A DNA stretch of 64,000 nt from an uncultured Coprococcus sp. (GCA_934277375.1 CAKQTZ010000003.1:1-64000), one strand, 5' to 3'; shown: positions 38,440 to 47,861, numbered from the stretch's first letter. Numbers and translations: made by a program. Notes: generated by a model from the sequence alone, not told the origin.

Positions 38440-39235
38440 ACTCCGCTGCCAGTGCGGTCATGCTTATGCGAAAACCAAGTGGCATCAGAAAAAAGAAATC
38501 ATGACTTATGCCTACCGCTGTTATTCCCAGAACAGGACTGGAACGGTATCTGCAAGACTGAAAAGAGGCTTGAGCATTGAGGGCGTCTGTCCGGTGCCGA
38601 TAGTGCAGGACTGGAAGCTGTATACTATGGCGCAGAAAGTATTTCATACCATCTTCGATGACAGGGAGAAAACCATCTGGGAGGCAGAGGCGCTTTTGGG
38701 TAAGTCCATATCAGGGGTGGTGCAGTCAGATTTATTACAGGACAAGACCTCGGTGGAAGAGCAGCTCCGGCAGGAGCAGGGCAGATATGACGTCTTATTG
38801 GAAATGCGGATGAATAACGAAATTCCAAAAGAAGTGTTCTACCGCAAACAGATGGAGGTGGAGCGAAAGATAGCGGAACTGGAACAGCAGTTGCTGCAGT
38901 TTCAGGATGTAAAGGCGGCTACGGAAGAGGATGTCAGTACAAAACGGAAAGACCTGAAGAAACTGCTGGAGCAGGGACTTGTTCTGGAGAACGGAGAGTT
39001 TACGGAAGCCGACATTGATAAATATGTATATGGAATCCGGGTTTATGAAGAACATTTTGAATGGATGCTGAATTTAAAGACGGATGCGGGAGGAGAGCTT
39101 GACAGTATGGGTTCTCCTGTTTATTTTACGACCATCACAGTCACGCCGGATGATGAAAGGGTGTGGTTTAAGGCACATCCGCAGTGGTCGAAGTCCAATA
39201 AGTATGCGGAGCTGGAGGTAAGGATTTATATATAA
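38440..39235 (+). pseudogene. C-terminal fragment of a large serine recombinase
   Basis: In frame from 38440 the sequence reads LRCQCGHAYAKTKWHQKKEI, the zinc-ribbon domain of large serine recombinases, then a long coiled coil (about 38700-38900, LEQQLLQFQDV) and a C-terminal beta part. A TAA lies directly upstream in frame and the catalytic N-terminal domain with its Ser is absent. It is a 3' relic of a Tn4451/TndX-like recombinase from an earlier element. Confidence 0.75.
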
Positions 39236-39405
39236 AACGAAAAAATAGGGCGGAGGGACTATGAAGCAGTCTTTCTGCCCTGTTAGATTTTTGCTATTTT
39301 TTGAGAGTTAATGATGATTTTATTAAATGCTGTTGTATAATATTATGAAAAATGGTAAAATATGACAAAAACGGAGAGTTATAGACTCAGTTAGAGGTGG
39401 AAAAT

Positions 39406-39558
39406 TTGAATAAAAGATATAAATCACTACTTTCAGGAAAATTAAAGACTGTAATTCCTCAATTTCAACCTGTAATAAAGACAAAAAATATAAATAAGGA
39501 TGATAAAAAAGCTAATGATGAAAATACTAATAATAAAAAGATAAAAGATGAAAGTTAA
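39406..39558 (+). CDS. Small basic/acidic ORF upstream of the membrane protein
   Basis: 50 residues from TTG 39406, with GAGGTGG 5 nt upstream. It is Lys/Asn/Asp-rich and probably disordered. It ends 21 nt before the next gene, so it is likely cotranscribed with the cluster 39406-43497. No family is recognised. Confidence 0.5.
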   Translation: MNKRYKSLLSGKLKTVIPQFQPVIKTKNINKDDKKANDENTNNKKIKDES

Positions 39559-39578
39559 TAATTTCGGAGGAATATAGA

Positions 39579-40202
39579 GTGGATTTAAAAGATTTGTTTG
39601 AGATATTACCAGATATTATACTATATGTTACGACAGGATATCTATTCATTTTAGTTTTTAATTTTATTTCCTTGCGAAAGAAAATGGAGGATATAAATGG
39701 TATATTCTGTGCTTCTTTGGCTATAGGATTTGTTATAAAAGCAATCTTATGTACTTTAAAAATAAGATTTAGTTATTATGTTAATATTGTTGGCCTTTTA
39801 GCATTTAGTGTCTTATTAGGAGCTTTATTGGGATATTTTATTAATAGCAAGTTATGTAAAAAAATTTTAAAAAAATTGCATGTGAATAGAAGTATAAATG
39901 AAAATATTTGGCATGACATTATGGATATAGACAAGAGAACTATGTGGATTAGAGCAGTAAGTAAAGAGAGGGAGCAGGTTATTGTTGGGATATTGGTTAT
40001 GGTTGAGGAATTTCAGAGATTTCCTCAACTGTTGTTACAACAGTATCAGATTTTTGATTTGGAGGGGAATTTAGTAGAAGGTTATATTGCTAATGCAAAT
40101 CAACAAATATTGATAAGGACGGAGGATTTTGAAAATATTGATATAGTATATGATTTAAAAAGTTCTCAGTATGAGAAAATTGAATTTGGAGACCAGCTAT
40201 GA
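39579..40202 (+). CDS. Membrane-anchored DUF6338-like protein
   Basis: 207 residues. Two or three hydrophobic segments at about 10-32, 43-60 and 66-88 form an N-terminal membrane anchor; the C-terminal 110 residues are a soluble beta-rich domain (VIVGILVMVEEFQRFPQLLLQ, then VEGYIANANQQ). The layout resembles DUF6338 proteins, which is only a family name. It begins GTG 39579 with GGAGG upstream. An IS110 element now separates it from the peptidase-like gene on the same strand. Confidence 0.6.
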   Translation: MDLKDLFEILPDIILYVTTGYLFILVFNFISLRKKMEDINGIFCASLAIGFVIKAILCTLKIRFSYYVNIVGLLAFSVLLGALLGYFINSKLCKKILKKLHVNRSINENIWHDIMDIDKRTMWIRAVSKEREQVIVGILVMVEEFQRFPQLLLQQYQIFDLEGNLVEGYIANANQQILIRTEDFENIDIVYDLKSSQYEKIEFGDQL

Positions 40203-40323
40203 AAAGTCAACCATAGATTAGCTGAAAATTAGTAAATCATTTTCGTGGTAAAAATGGGTAACCTTAATAAGGCTCCCTGATGGGTGCTTTTAAACAAATC
40301 TATGATGTAGGTATCCAGACCTC

Positions 40324-41490
40324 TTAATCGAGGTTGAATTCTACTTCGTCAGTGAGCATCTTCCAGATGACTCTGACAAGCTTGCCGGCACAGTGCCCGA
40401 GGGCATTATAGTGAGTCCGGCCTTCAGCCATCTTGGTTTCGTAGTAAGCCTTGAAGGTGGCATTATTTTTAACAACATTGTGAACTGCATTAACAAGTGC
40501 ATATCTGAGAACTTTGGATCCACGTTTGGACATTCTGGTCTTCTTAGCCTGAAAGTTTCCAGACTGATAGACAGAAGGATCCAAACCAGCATATGCAAGC
40601 AGCTTGTTGGGGCTGGAGAAACGGTGTATATCACCGATTTCACCAAGTATCATTCCTCCATTGATATATCCGATACCAGGAATGGTCATAATGACAGAAT
40701 CGTTGAATTTCATTATTTCTGTCATTTCAGCTTCAACTCTTTCTAATTGGCTATCGAGTAACTCTATTTGTTGTATGGTGTGAGTTACCTGGATAGATAG
40801 AGAACTGTCGCTGGCACCGACAGACTTCTGTGCGAGAACTCTTAACTGCTGAGCCATCTCTTTATCAAAGCGTCCGTGCGAGTTCACTTTGAGAAGATGA
40901 GCCAGATGAGTCATATGCATAGAAGCAATAGCTTCCGGTGTTGGAGCTTCCTTGAGAAGCGCATAGACAGATTTTTGATGCAGGCCTGATTTGAAGAAAT
41001 ACTGCAATTCAGGGAATATCTCATCCACGTAAGAAGTCAGCTGAATCTTTAAGCGAGTTCGCTGCTTAATGGTTTTCTGGCGGAATCGCCCAAGGGCTTT
41101 TAAGTCCATCAGATCAAGATCATAGAAGGTCACAAATCTGAGAGATTCCTGCATCATGAGAGTTTTGCAAATGATGTATGTGTCGACTTTGTCAGTCTTC
41201 GTTTTGCGAATGTTGTTTTTACGCATAGTAGAAGTCTTGATGGGGTTCAACACACACACTTTGTAATTCTTAGCAACAAGATATCGAACAAGGTTGTCGC
41301 CGTAGTGTGCCGTCGATTCAAGACCAATGATGAGGCTGTCCTTGTCTAGAGGATCTAGCTTGGAAAGTAGCAGTTGGAAGCCATCATTGTCATTTGTAAA
41401 TTTGAACGGCTTGATTAGTTCTTCACCATCAGAAGATATGGCTGAGGCAAAGTGATTGAGTTTGGCAATGTCAATGCCTACATAAATCAT
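40324..41490 (-). CDS. IS110-family transposase (DEDD recombinase)
   Basis: 388 residues. The N-terminal RuvC-like DEDD domain opens [15 protein letters not shown]; the C-terminal half carries the transposase_20 domain with [20 protein letters not shown] and the Ser-containing segment [17 protein letters not shown]. Such enzymes insert as circular intermediates guided by a bridge RNA made from the element's long noncoding end. ATG 41490 has GAAAGGGAG upstream; the 433-residue reading is not supported. It lies within the cargo cluster, opposite in strand. Confidence 0.93.
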   Translation of the reverse strand: MIYVGIDIAKLNHFASAISSDGEELIKPFKFTNDNDGFQLLLSKLDPLDKDSLIIGLESTAHYGDNLVRYLVAKNYKVCVLNPIKTSTMRKNNIRKTKTDKVDTYIICKTLMMQESLRFVTFYDLDLMDLKALGRFRQKTIKQRTRLKIQLTSYVDEIFPELQYFFKSGLHQKSVYALLKEAPTPEAIASMHMTHLAHLLKVNSHGRFDKEMAQQLRVLAQKSVGASDSSLSIQVTHTIQQIELLDSQLERVEAEMTEIMKFNDSVIMTIPGIGYINGGMILGEIGDIHRFSSPNKLLAYAGLDPSVYQSGNFQAKKTRMSKRGSKVLRYALVNAVHNVVKNNATFKAYYETKMAEGRTHYNALGHCAGKLVRVIWKMLTDEVEFNLD

Positions 41491-41700
41491 GAGGTTGTAC
41501 TCCCTTTCTAAAGTCTGATACCGTGATATCCACCATCGATTATCATCGTAGACTTGATGGAAATAAGTACTCAGATTACTCCGGCAACATCCAGCTATAA
41601 ACAATTCAGATAAAGGTAGCGGCAATACACTCCTACGAGTAGTCAGAGCTACAGGAAAGAATCAAAAGTCCACAGTATCTGAATGTATTGAACCACGATA
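41491..41700 (-). ncRNA. Candidate IS110 bridge-RNA region
   Basis: About 200 nt of noncoding DNA precede the transposase start on its own strand, the place where IS110-group elements encode the bridge RNA. The sequence has several small hairpin arms (for example CGATTATCATCG). Exact RNA ends and loops cannot be fixed by eye. Confidence 0.4.
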
Positions 41701-41718
41701 TTAAAATGAAAGGAATGA

Positions 41719-41743
41719 ATGATTATTAGATTCTAAATAATCA
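41719..41743. repeat. Inverted repeat upstream of the peptidase-like gene
   Basis: ATGATTATT and AAATAATCAT flank AGATTC and lie 10-35 bp before the peptidase-like gene, so this may be an operator or an IS110 target. Confidence 0.45.
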
Positions 41744-41755
41744 TACAAGGAAGGG

Positions 41756-43333
41756 ATGATGCTTGATTTAGGAGTAGAAATATATATTTTAGAAAAATAT
41801 CAGGATGTTGGAGAACTATGTAATTTAATACAATACTTGAGTAAAGGGGCGATGTGTGCTATTTTTAATGAACTTTCTTTTCCTGTAACAGTTATACTTG
41901 AAAAGAATTATGTCGATAGATTATATAGAGATGCATACTATTCATATTTCTCTAATAAACATTTTGATATGCCAAGGAATTGTCAGAGACTTGCAATGTT
42001 TCAAGGAACGTTTGAATATCAAGACTTTTTGTTGGGCAACGATACGGACAAGCATAAAAAAATACAAGATGCTTTTATCGGGACAATTGTGATTAAGCCA
42101 ACACCTATTATACATAGTAATTGTACTATGGGAAGAACTTTACTAAGTCCCCAAATGATGCATTTGCCTAAATGTTATATACGTACAACAAAGTTTAATG
42201 TTTCTATATTAGGAGCAGAGTATGAAATAGAAGCTTTTCCTTTTACGGGACAAGATGGGGAAGTTATGACTTGTGCTGAAACGTGCATATGGGAAATCTT
42301 AGAATATTTTGGTACAAGGTATCCTGATTACAAAACTGTATTACCCAATGATATAATAGCTAAATTGAATAGTATTTCACAGGAGAGGATACTACCTTCA
42401 GAAGGTTTAACTTTTTTGCAAATGTCTGATCTTTTGAAAGCATTTGGATTTGAACCACGCTTATATGCTAGAAAATCTTATGAAAATGTAGAACAAAAAT
42501 CCTTGACAAAATCATATAATAATAGTAGCCTGAGTGTATTTAGAAAGTTTTTTCACTATTATGTAGAATCAGCGATACCATTGATTGTTGGAGTTGGGGA
42601 TTCTGTTCATGAGGAACATGCTGTAGTATGTATTGGACATGGAAAAAAAGATTATACATTAAGAAATATTGAAATAAAAACTGTTGGAAATTTAAAAATT
42701 GTTGATACAGCAAGTTTCTATAAAGATTATGTTATCATTGATGATAATCAAATACCGTATAGATTGGAAGAATTTGACCATTTTGCTAAAAATAAGCATA
42801 TGAAGGTACAATTTTTAGCAGTACCATTATATAAGCATATTTTTTTGGAAGTAAATGGGGCGTTAGAAATTGTTAATAATTTTTTTGAGGCATATTCTAG
42901 CGATATAGAGAATATGCTGAAAGATATGAATTTATTGAAATACAACTCTGAACCTTTGGTCATGCGATTATTTTTAACTACTTCTAGAAATTTTAAGAAA
43001 TTTAGGATAAGGAAGGCAAAAACAATGGAGGAAAGGCTTCTTTATTCCGAAATGAAGTATCCTAAATTTATTTGGGTTTGTGAATTTTCAACGTTTTTTA
43101 CATATACGCGAGAAAAGAAGGTTGTTGGTGAAATTGTTTTAGATGCAACGGCATCTGGTGAAGCTGTTTTTGATAGTATAATTGCTGTCAGGATAGGTAA
43201 GTATAATGGATATAGAGAGGCATTTGAGAATATTGAGTGCTTGTTTAGGAGGCTTGAGGATTATGTAGAAAGCTATTCGACAAAATATCCTTTATATAGA
43301 AATAATCTTAAGAAGGGAGGCTTCAAAGAATGA
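41756..43333 (+). CDS. Papain-like cysteine peptidase-like protein (C39-type), unknown role
   Basis: 525 residues, no signal peptide. The central region looks like a papain-fold peptidase: Cys173 or Cys177 in MTCAETCIWEILEYFG, followed by SEGLTFLQMSDLLKAFGFE, His288 in EEHAVVCIGHG, and Asp329/330 in VIIDDNQIPY. This Cys-His-Asp order fits peptidase C39-like or related folds, but the catalytic triad is inference. The N-terminal 150 residues and C-terminal 180 residues are unrecognised. The start overlaps GGAAGGGATG. Its stop overlaps a 55-residue ORF by 4 nt. The context (membrane protein, small ORFs, mobile element) suggests a defence or conflict cargo. Confidence 0.6.
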   Translation: MMLDLGVEIYILEKYQDVGELCNLIQYLSKGAMCAIFNELSFPVTVILEKNYVDRLYRDAYYSYFSNKHFDMPRNCQRLAMFQGTFEYQDFLLGNDTDKHKKIQDAFIGTIVIKPTPIIHSNCTMGRTLLSPQMMHLPKCYIRTTKFNVSILGAEYEIEAFPFTGQDGEVMTCAETCIWEILEYFGTRYPDYKTVLPNDIIAKLNSISQERILPSEGLTFLQMSDLLKAFGFEPRLYARKSYENVEQKSLTKSYNNSSLSVFRKFFHYYVESAIPLIVGVGDSVHEEHAVVCIGHGKKDYTLRNIEIKTVGNLKIVDTASFYKDYVIIDDNQIPYRLEEFDHFAKNKHMKVQFLAVPLYKHIFLEVNGALEIVNNFFEAYSSDIENMLKDMNLLKYNSEPLVMRLFLTTSRNFKKFRIRKAKTMEERLLYSEMKYPKFIWVCEFSTFFTYTREKKVVGEIVLDATASGEAVFDSIIAVRIGKYNGYREAFENIECLFRRLEDYVESYSTKYPLYRNNLKKGGFKE

Positions 43334-43497
43334 TAGTGGTACAGAAGCCGGTAGTGACCTCGGAAAAAAGATATTCTTTTGAGAATACAAGTGAAAGAGT
43401 GCAGAAGGCTAATGGGATTATTTATAAAGCACTGAGAGAAAACCAAAGAAAACAAAATGATGGTTTGCAATATGCAGCATTGTTTAGAGCAAAATAA
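43330..43497 (+). CDS. 55-residue ORF coupled to the peptidase-like gene
   Basis: It starts at ATG 43330 inside the stop of the peptidase-like gene (ATGA overlap), with AAGAAGGGAGG upstream. The product is basic, rich in Gln/Asn/Arg and probably helical (SERVQKANGIIYKALRENQR). No family is recognised; coupling suggests a partner or substrate of the peptidase. Confidence 0.6.
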   Translation: MIVVQKPVVTSEKRYSFENTSERVQKANGIIYKALRENQRKQNDGLQYAALFRAK

Positions 43498-43699
43498 GTT
43501 TTTCAATATGTGTAGCAAAACAGATATAAAAAGCAGTAATAGACTTATGTTTGCTTTTGGGGATAATGTTGTGTATGTTTTACACATTGCTTTTAAAGTA
43601 GAATACAAGAACCTGATATGAGAATCATTAAATTTTTAATTTGGGTTCATGTAAACATGGATTGAGGATAAATGAGAAGAGATAAATGATTTCTATGTG

Positions 43700-43910
43700 G
43701 GTAAAACCACGTACCTCGGGGTAAAAAGTCCACTAAGTCTAATGACAGCACAGGCTGCGATTGCCAATAGATAGGAGTTCTTTTCCTTTGAATTACCGCT
43801 TGGTTTCAAGGAAGCAGAAGCCTATTGAAAGGCTAACGGACGGTATTTAAGGAAAAATCAATGGAGAGATATTACCGTAAGAGTGCTTATCGACCTTGAT
43901 TGAAAACCGA
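43700..43910. other. Structured noncoding segment
   Basis: No gene. Local hairpins can be drawn (GTGGGTAAAACCAC, and GCCTATTGAAAGGC) and the block resembles noncoding right ends of IS200/IS605-type elements, but no tnpB sequence remains, so this is a weak guess. Confidence 0.3.
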
Positions 43911-43913
43911 ACT

Positions 43914-43954
43914 AAAATAAGCGTATCATTAGAAATAGTGATACGCTTATTTTT
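43914..43954 (+). terminator. Strong terminator hairpin
   Basis: AAAATAAGCGTATCA pairs over 15 bp with TGATACGCTTATTTT around a 10-nt loop and is followed by T. A group II intron fragment begins directly after it. Confidence 0.85.
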
Positions 43955-44262
43955 GTGCGTCCTGCGGTGCACGTCGCTAAGTGGTGAAAGTCCCTAAATA
44001 CGCCCTAGTAGTGGGAAGGATACAGCCAAGACCAATGGGGTCCATCGTGAGGTGGAATCTGAAGGAAGGTGGAGGCAAATCTCTGGTCTGACGAACAGAA
44101 ATCACATGAGGCTACGGTTAAGGATAAGGTTGCAAAACAAACTAAAGTCCAATAACTACTCGGAATTAGCTGTAGTAAATGTGGCAGATATATGGAGAAA
44201 AAGTGATGTGTGGTACCAGGGGAGGTCTCGTCAGCGGATGGAAGAAGGTTAAGTAGATTCAA
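43955..44262 (+). mobile_element. 5' fragment of a group II intron
   Basis: Starts GTGCG directly after a terminator T tract. It shows conserved group II intron domain I sequence: AAGTGGTGAAAGTCCC, CCTAGTAGTGGGAAGG, TGGGGTCCATCGTGAGGTGG and AGAAATCACATGAGGCTACG. No reverse transcriptase gene or 3' end (domains V-VI) follows, so it is truncated. Insertion just after a terminator hairpin is typical of group IIC (bacterial class C) introns. Confidence 0.7.
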
Positions 44263-44707
44263 TCATTTCAGCAAGTGCTATACACAATAGTTTCTTGAAT
44301 ATGATTGTTTCCTTTATAGCTTTATAGTCCCCCCCGGTATATGCTAGGTACTTAAATTACTGTGGTTTAGGTGTACCCCATTACATGTGTTATATGCTAT
44401 CCTTTGTGAAAATAAGCGATTTTGGGGCAAATTGGCTTTGTAATTGCGTAGCTGATAAAGTTTACCTATGGTGTATTATGAAGCGGATTTAGTGCGATTT
44501 CTATTGATTTTCTCTAATGATATGAGGATGTTTCTTGTGGGAAACTGGATGTGGTTCATCTTAAATCTTGTGTAAATTCTAATAAGTGAATAGAAGATAT
44601 GGCTGCCAGTTGGTCATATCTTTTTCTTTTGGCATTAATTTCTTTGTGGAGTAATTTTCTGTGTGCTGATATATATTTGATTATGATATATTCCATAGTG
44701 TGCCTCC
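44263..44707. other. Noncoding stretch
   Basis: No convincing gene. A run of seven C (about 44329-44335) is followed by GGTATATGC; a similar C run recurs at about 45077-45084. Nothing else stands out. Confidence 0.4.
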
Positions 44708-44902
44708 TTAATCTTCCATGCTAAAAGGTTTATAATCAAAAGGATCTGGTTCATTGATTACTTCATGCGGTAGAAACATTTCTGTATAAAGTAATTTTTG
44801 AGCATATAGAGCTTCTTGTGTGTACTGATTTAGAGAGCCACGTTTGAGAGATAGGGCAAATAATTCTTCATGGGATAGTTGCCTGATTTGTGATTTTGTC
44901 AT
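44708..44902 (-). CDS. Small mobile-element protein of unknown function
   Basis: 64 residues from ATG 44902, with AAAGGAGGAATTT upstream on the minus strand. It reads MTKSQIRQLSHEELFALSLK and later YAQKLLYTEMFLPHEVI, and looks like a folded helical protein. Similar small proteins occur in Lachnospiraceae mobile elements, from memory only. The longer reading (78 residues) lacks a ribosome binding site. Confidence 0.55.
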   Translation of the reverse strand: MTKSQIRQLSHEELFALSLKRGSLNQYTQEALYAQKLLYTEMFLPHEVINEPDPFDYKPFSMED

Positions 44903-45147
44903 TATAAAATTCCTCCTTTGAATGGTTGTTGTTTTGCTTTTCAATAGTTACGCAACGAGAAGCGGAAAAGGTGAAATTTTTTTGAAAAATATCGAGAGGT
45001 AAAATTTTTAAGTCCGTGTATAGAACAACCAGCTACAGGGCGGTAGAGAAAAACAGATCCCTTTTTTAGTTTAAGCCACCCCCCCCGGCACATAATATCC
45101 TACTAAGCTAGTAGGAATATATAACAATAAAGAACAGTATAAAAAAT

Positions 45148-45184
45148 AGGGTGTAACTTCATCGGCTACACCCTTATTTTTTAG
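45148..45184 (+). terminator. Hairpin terminator
   Basis: AAAATAGGGTGTA pairs with TACACCCTTATTTT around about 10 nt, with A and T runs on both sides, so it can work on either strand. The rest of 44903-45257 has no gene; it holds a run of C at 45077-45084. Confidence 0.75.
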
Positions 45185-45257
45185 GCTTCTTTTATCCTTT
45201 TGACTTCTTCCGTCTGTACTTCTGTACTTCCGTAATAGTTTCTTATATCGTCCATCC

Positions 45258-45854
45258 ACTTTAGATGATATTAAACAGTTAGAAAGTTATTTGCGTTTGG
45301 CAAGAACCGAATATCAGACTTTCAATGCAGAAATTGCAAATGGTACTCATGCAAGCTCATTAGAAGCTATGAAAAATACTTTAGCAACTATGTCACAGGA
45401 AATTGCTCTAATTGAAGCAAAATTCAATTCTATTAAAATGCCTGATAATGTAAAAACTCAGATTGAAGAGTTAAAGGCTTCAATGGAATCTATCAATAGT
45501 ATTAGTGATCCGCAGGAAAAGATTGCAAAATACAATGAGATGGTATCTTCTTTGAAGAGTTTACAGAAACAGTATCAAGTTACTTCACAGGAACAGAAGA
45601 ATCTAAATGCTGATATGGCAACTATGCAGGGTATTGTGAGTGAAGGGTACGGACATATGCTTAAAAGAACTTGTGTGGATCAATATAAGAAGAAATGCCT
45701 TATATTTTATGCGAATAATAGAATTGTTGAAATCAAGGATGAAGAGGATGCAATCAGTAGAGCAAAATATGAAGAAAAACATACATCATCAAGAAAAGAA
45801 ATGGCAGACACAAGAATGTCTGAATTGATTAAGAAAGCTATGGAGGTAAGATAA
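45258..45854 (+). pseudogene. Chimeric fragment of a phage tail tape-measure gene
   Basis: An open frame (possible start TTG 45291) with two unrelated halves. To about 45645 it is a coiled-coil, Met/Lys/Gln-rich sequence of tape-measure type (TMSQEIALIEAKFNSI, SISDPQEKIAKYNEM). After GIVSEGYG it switches to a different C-terminus (CVDQYKKKCLIFYANNRIVE, ending RMSELIKKAMEV). A deletion has probably joined two phage genes in frame. The start is unclear and there is no good ribosome binding site. Confidence 0.6.
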
Positions 45855-46561
45855 TGGCAGGTAAGAAGTATTATTACAATGATTTTGATGGTAAAAAGGT
45901 TGAATATGTATTAGAAAAGGGATTATCCCTCAGTCAGAAAATGAGTTTTGTTGTAGAAGTAGCAGGTACAGTTGTATCAAAAGATGTCGGATATGCACAT
46001 GTATTAAGACAGCCAATGTTTGAATATTGTCTTATTACATATTATACAAATATTGCTCTGTTTGAAAGTGGGGACGAATTCAGTCTGGACAAGGTGGATA
46101 AATTCATTAAGGATAACAAGGAAAATGTTATTGATGTTATTCGTGAGAATACATCTGCTGATGAGAGAGCAGAACTTGACGATGCTTGTAATGAAGCTAT
46201 CGAATATAGAAAGTTGCATTACAATGATTTAAAGGATGAGATTGAGGATTTATTACAGGTAGTCAGAGAGTTTGTTGTTAAGCCAGACTACATGAATGAA
46301 CTTTTACAGGCTCTTACAAATGCTGTAAATACCTTTGCTGATAGGGGAGATATTGATTACGAGGCAGTAAATAAGCTGGTTGATATTATTCCTTTTATGC
46401 AGAAGTTGGATAATAAGGATGTGGCAAAAGCTATTGTAAAAGAGTTTCATAATGACAATAAAGGCTTATCGTATGATGTATCGAAGCAGCCTAAAAAGAG
46501 TAATAAGGGGAGAAAACCAAAGACTGAATTTACAGTAGAAAAGGGCGAAAAGACCGAATAA
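45854..46561 (+). CDS. Phage-type protein of unknown function
   Basis: 235 residues, acidic and helical with a Lys-rich tail. It starts MAGKKYYYNDFDGKKVEYVL; the ATG (45854) follows the previous frame at once (TAATGG), so it is coupled. GGAGG lies at 45843-45847. The tail KKSNKGRKPKTEF looks disordered. I associate it with prophage structural or accessory proteins from Lachnospiraceae only by context. Confidence 0.6.
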   Translation: MAGKKYYYNDFDGKKVEYVLEKGLSLSQKMSFVVEVAGTVVSKDVGYAHVLRQPMFEYCLITYYTNIALFESGDEFSLDKVDKFIKDNKENVIDVIRENTSADERAELDDACNEAIEYRKLHYNDLKDEIEDLLQVVREFVVKPDYMNELLQALTNAVNTFADRGDIDYEAVNKLVDIIPFMQKLDNKDVAKAIVKEFHNDNKGLSYDVSKQPKKSNKGRKPKTEFTVEKGEKTE

Positions 46562-46583
46562 ATAAGGCTTTTGCGTATATGTG

Positions 46584-46616
46584 AGGACTGGGGCGAAAAA
46601 TCCTAGTCCTTATTTG
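46584..46616 (+). terminator. Probable terminator
   Basis: AGGACT and AGTCCT pair (the stem extends with GG/CC) around a GCGAAAAA-containing loop, followed by TATTTG. The remainder of 46562-46887 shows no gene. Confidence 0.5.
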
Positions 46617-46887
46617 TATGCAGGAAATATAGGATTAAAATGTAGCAAAGAGGTAGTAGATACTCTATCGGTACATAAAAGTCGGGACTATTGACACGGA
46701 AAAACTTAAAAAAAGAAATTGTTATTTTTTATTTATTTTCCATAATGGTAGTAGGTACTTTTGTGTGAATAATTTTTTTGAAAAAATCGTTATCGTGGGT
46801 ACTTGGGAAGTACAGATAGATAATAGATAATATACAGATAAACAATAGCTGATAAAGGCTAAAAATTGAATTGGAGGTTATAACACA

Positions 46888-47364
46888 ATGGATAACATTA
46901 AAGCAAAACATTATATAGAATATACAAAGGATGGTATTACAGATAAATTCCACGAAGGAGACAAGGTAATATGCCGAACTACTGACAAGGAATACACAGG
47001 AACAATTACTTGCGTTGGAGAGTTCAAGGAAAGTGAAGAGGCAGAGCCAGTAACGGTCATTTGCCTTGATACTTCTAAATCTGTATGGAGTCATTCAAGT
47101 GAGATTATCAAATTTGATGATATTGAGTTTATGTGCAAGAATTTCTTGGCAGATACAGATATAAACAGCGATATTTCAGATGAAGAAGCAAAGAAGAATA
47201 CATATATCCACATGTTTACTGGTATGGGGTATGATAAATCCAAAGTAGAAAATGTTTGGAATAGCTTGGATAAACTTATGAAGCAATTTGATATTCCATT
47301 TGAAAAAGCTATGGGAGGTATGATATATGCACTTAAATATGATTGTGGCATTGAAATTCCATAA
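46888..47364 (+). CDS. Phage-type protein of unknown function
   Basis: 158 residues. The N-terminal half is a small beta-barrel-like segment (FHEGDKVICRTTDKEYTGTI, reminiscent of SH3-like/KOW folds). The C-terminal half is helical (YDKSKVENVWNSLDKLMKQF). ATTGGAGG precedes the ATG. The in-frame sequence after its stop (to 47502) is a remnant of a small hydrophobic protein with no start. Confidence 0.55.
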   Translation: MDNIKAKHYIEYTKDGITDKFHEGDKVICRTTDKEYTGTITCVGEFKESEEAEPVTVICLDTSKSVWSHSSEIIKFDDIEFMCKNFLADTDINSDISDEEAKKNTYIHMFTGMGYDKSKVENVWNSLDKLMKQFDIPFEKAMGGMIYALKYDCGIEIP

Positions 47365-47379
47365 AAAAATATCTGTGGT

Positions 47380-47502
47380 GTTGATGTAGGATTTATACAA
47401 AAGTCAATACCAGCATATCAGAAAGAAATGGCTAAATGTTTTGGTATGGCGGTAGCAGGAGGTCTTGTGTATCTGCTTGCTGAAAGCTTATCAAAAGAAT
47501 AG
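47380..47502 (+). pseudogene. Remnant of a small hydrophobic phage-type protein
   Basis: The frame after the previous stop reads GVDVGFIQKSIPAYQKEM and a hydrophobic GMAVAGGLVYLLAESL, ending TAG 47500-47502. There is no start codon for the full stretch, only ATG 47428. Confidence 0.4.
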
Positions 47503-47568
47503 TAACAGAATATATTATTTTGATTAGGGCAGAGGTTGTAATGACTTCTGCCTTTTATATTAAGGAGC

Positions 47569-47781
47569 GTGATTATTATAGAAAGCGCAGCAGTTACGTT
47601 GGATAGTAAGGTTTTATTGAATATAAAAGAAGCGTCCGATTTATTTGGAATTGTACAGCATAGACTTAGAGAGATAGTTCGTGAAGATTATGGAAATAAA
47701 TATCATTTGATGCTGGGGAGAACTATCAAGATCAAAAGAAAGCAATTTGAGGAATTTATAGATAATGTTGAACAGATTTAA
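47569..47781 (+). CDS. Excisionase-like protein (Xis)
   Basis: 70 residues from GTG 47569 with TAAGGAG 4 nt upstream. It has the short winged-helix layout of Tn916-type excisionases (LLNIKEASDLFGIVQHRLRE, then KIKRKQFEEFIDN). It lies 80 nt before the integrase gene, as in Tn916. It would bend the element ends and direct excision. Confidence 0.75.
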   Translation: MIIIESAAVTLDSKVLLNIKEASDLFGIVQHRLREIVREDYGNKYHLMLGRTIKIKRKQFEEFIDNVEQI

Positions 47782-47861
47782 GAAATGGACAATGTGCTTT
47801 GGATGTGGTATAATTCGATGTGGTATACATTCGAGGCACTCTGATTTAAGGAGGCTCAAGA

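Noticed and set aside
44005-44262. Minus-strand frame inside the group II intron fragment
   Set aside because: The conserved sequence here is structural RNA on the plus strand; the protein has no recognisable features.
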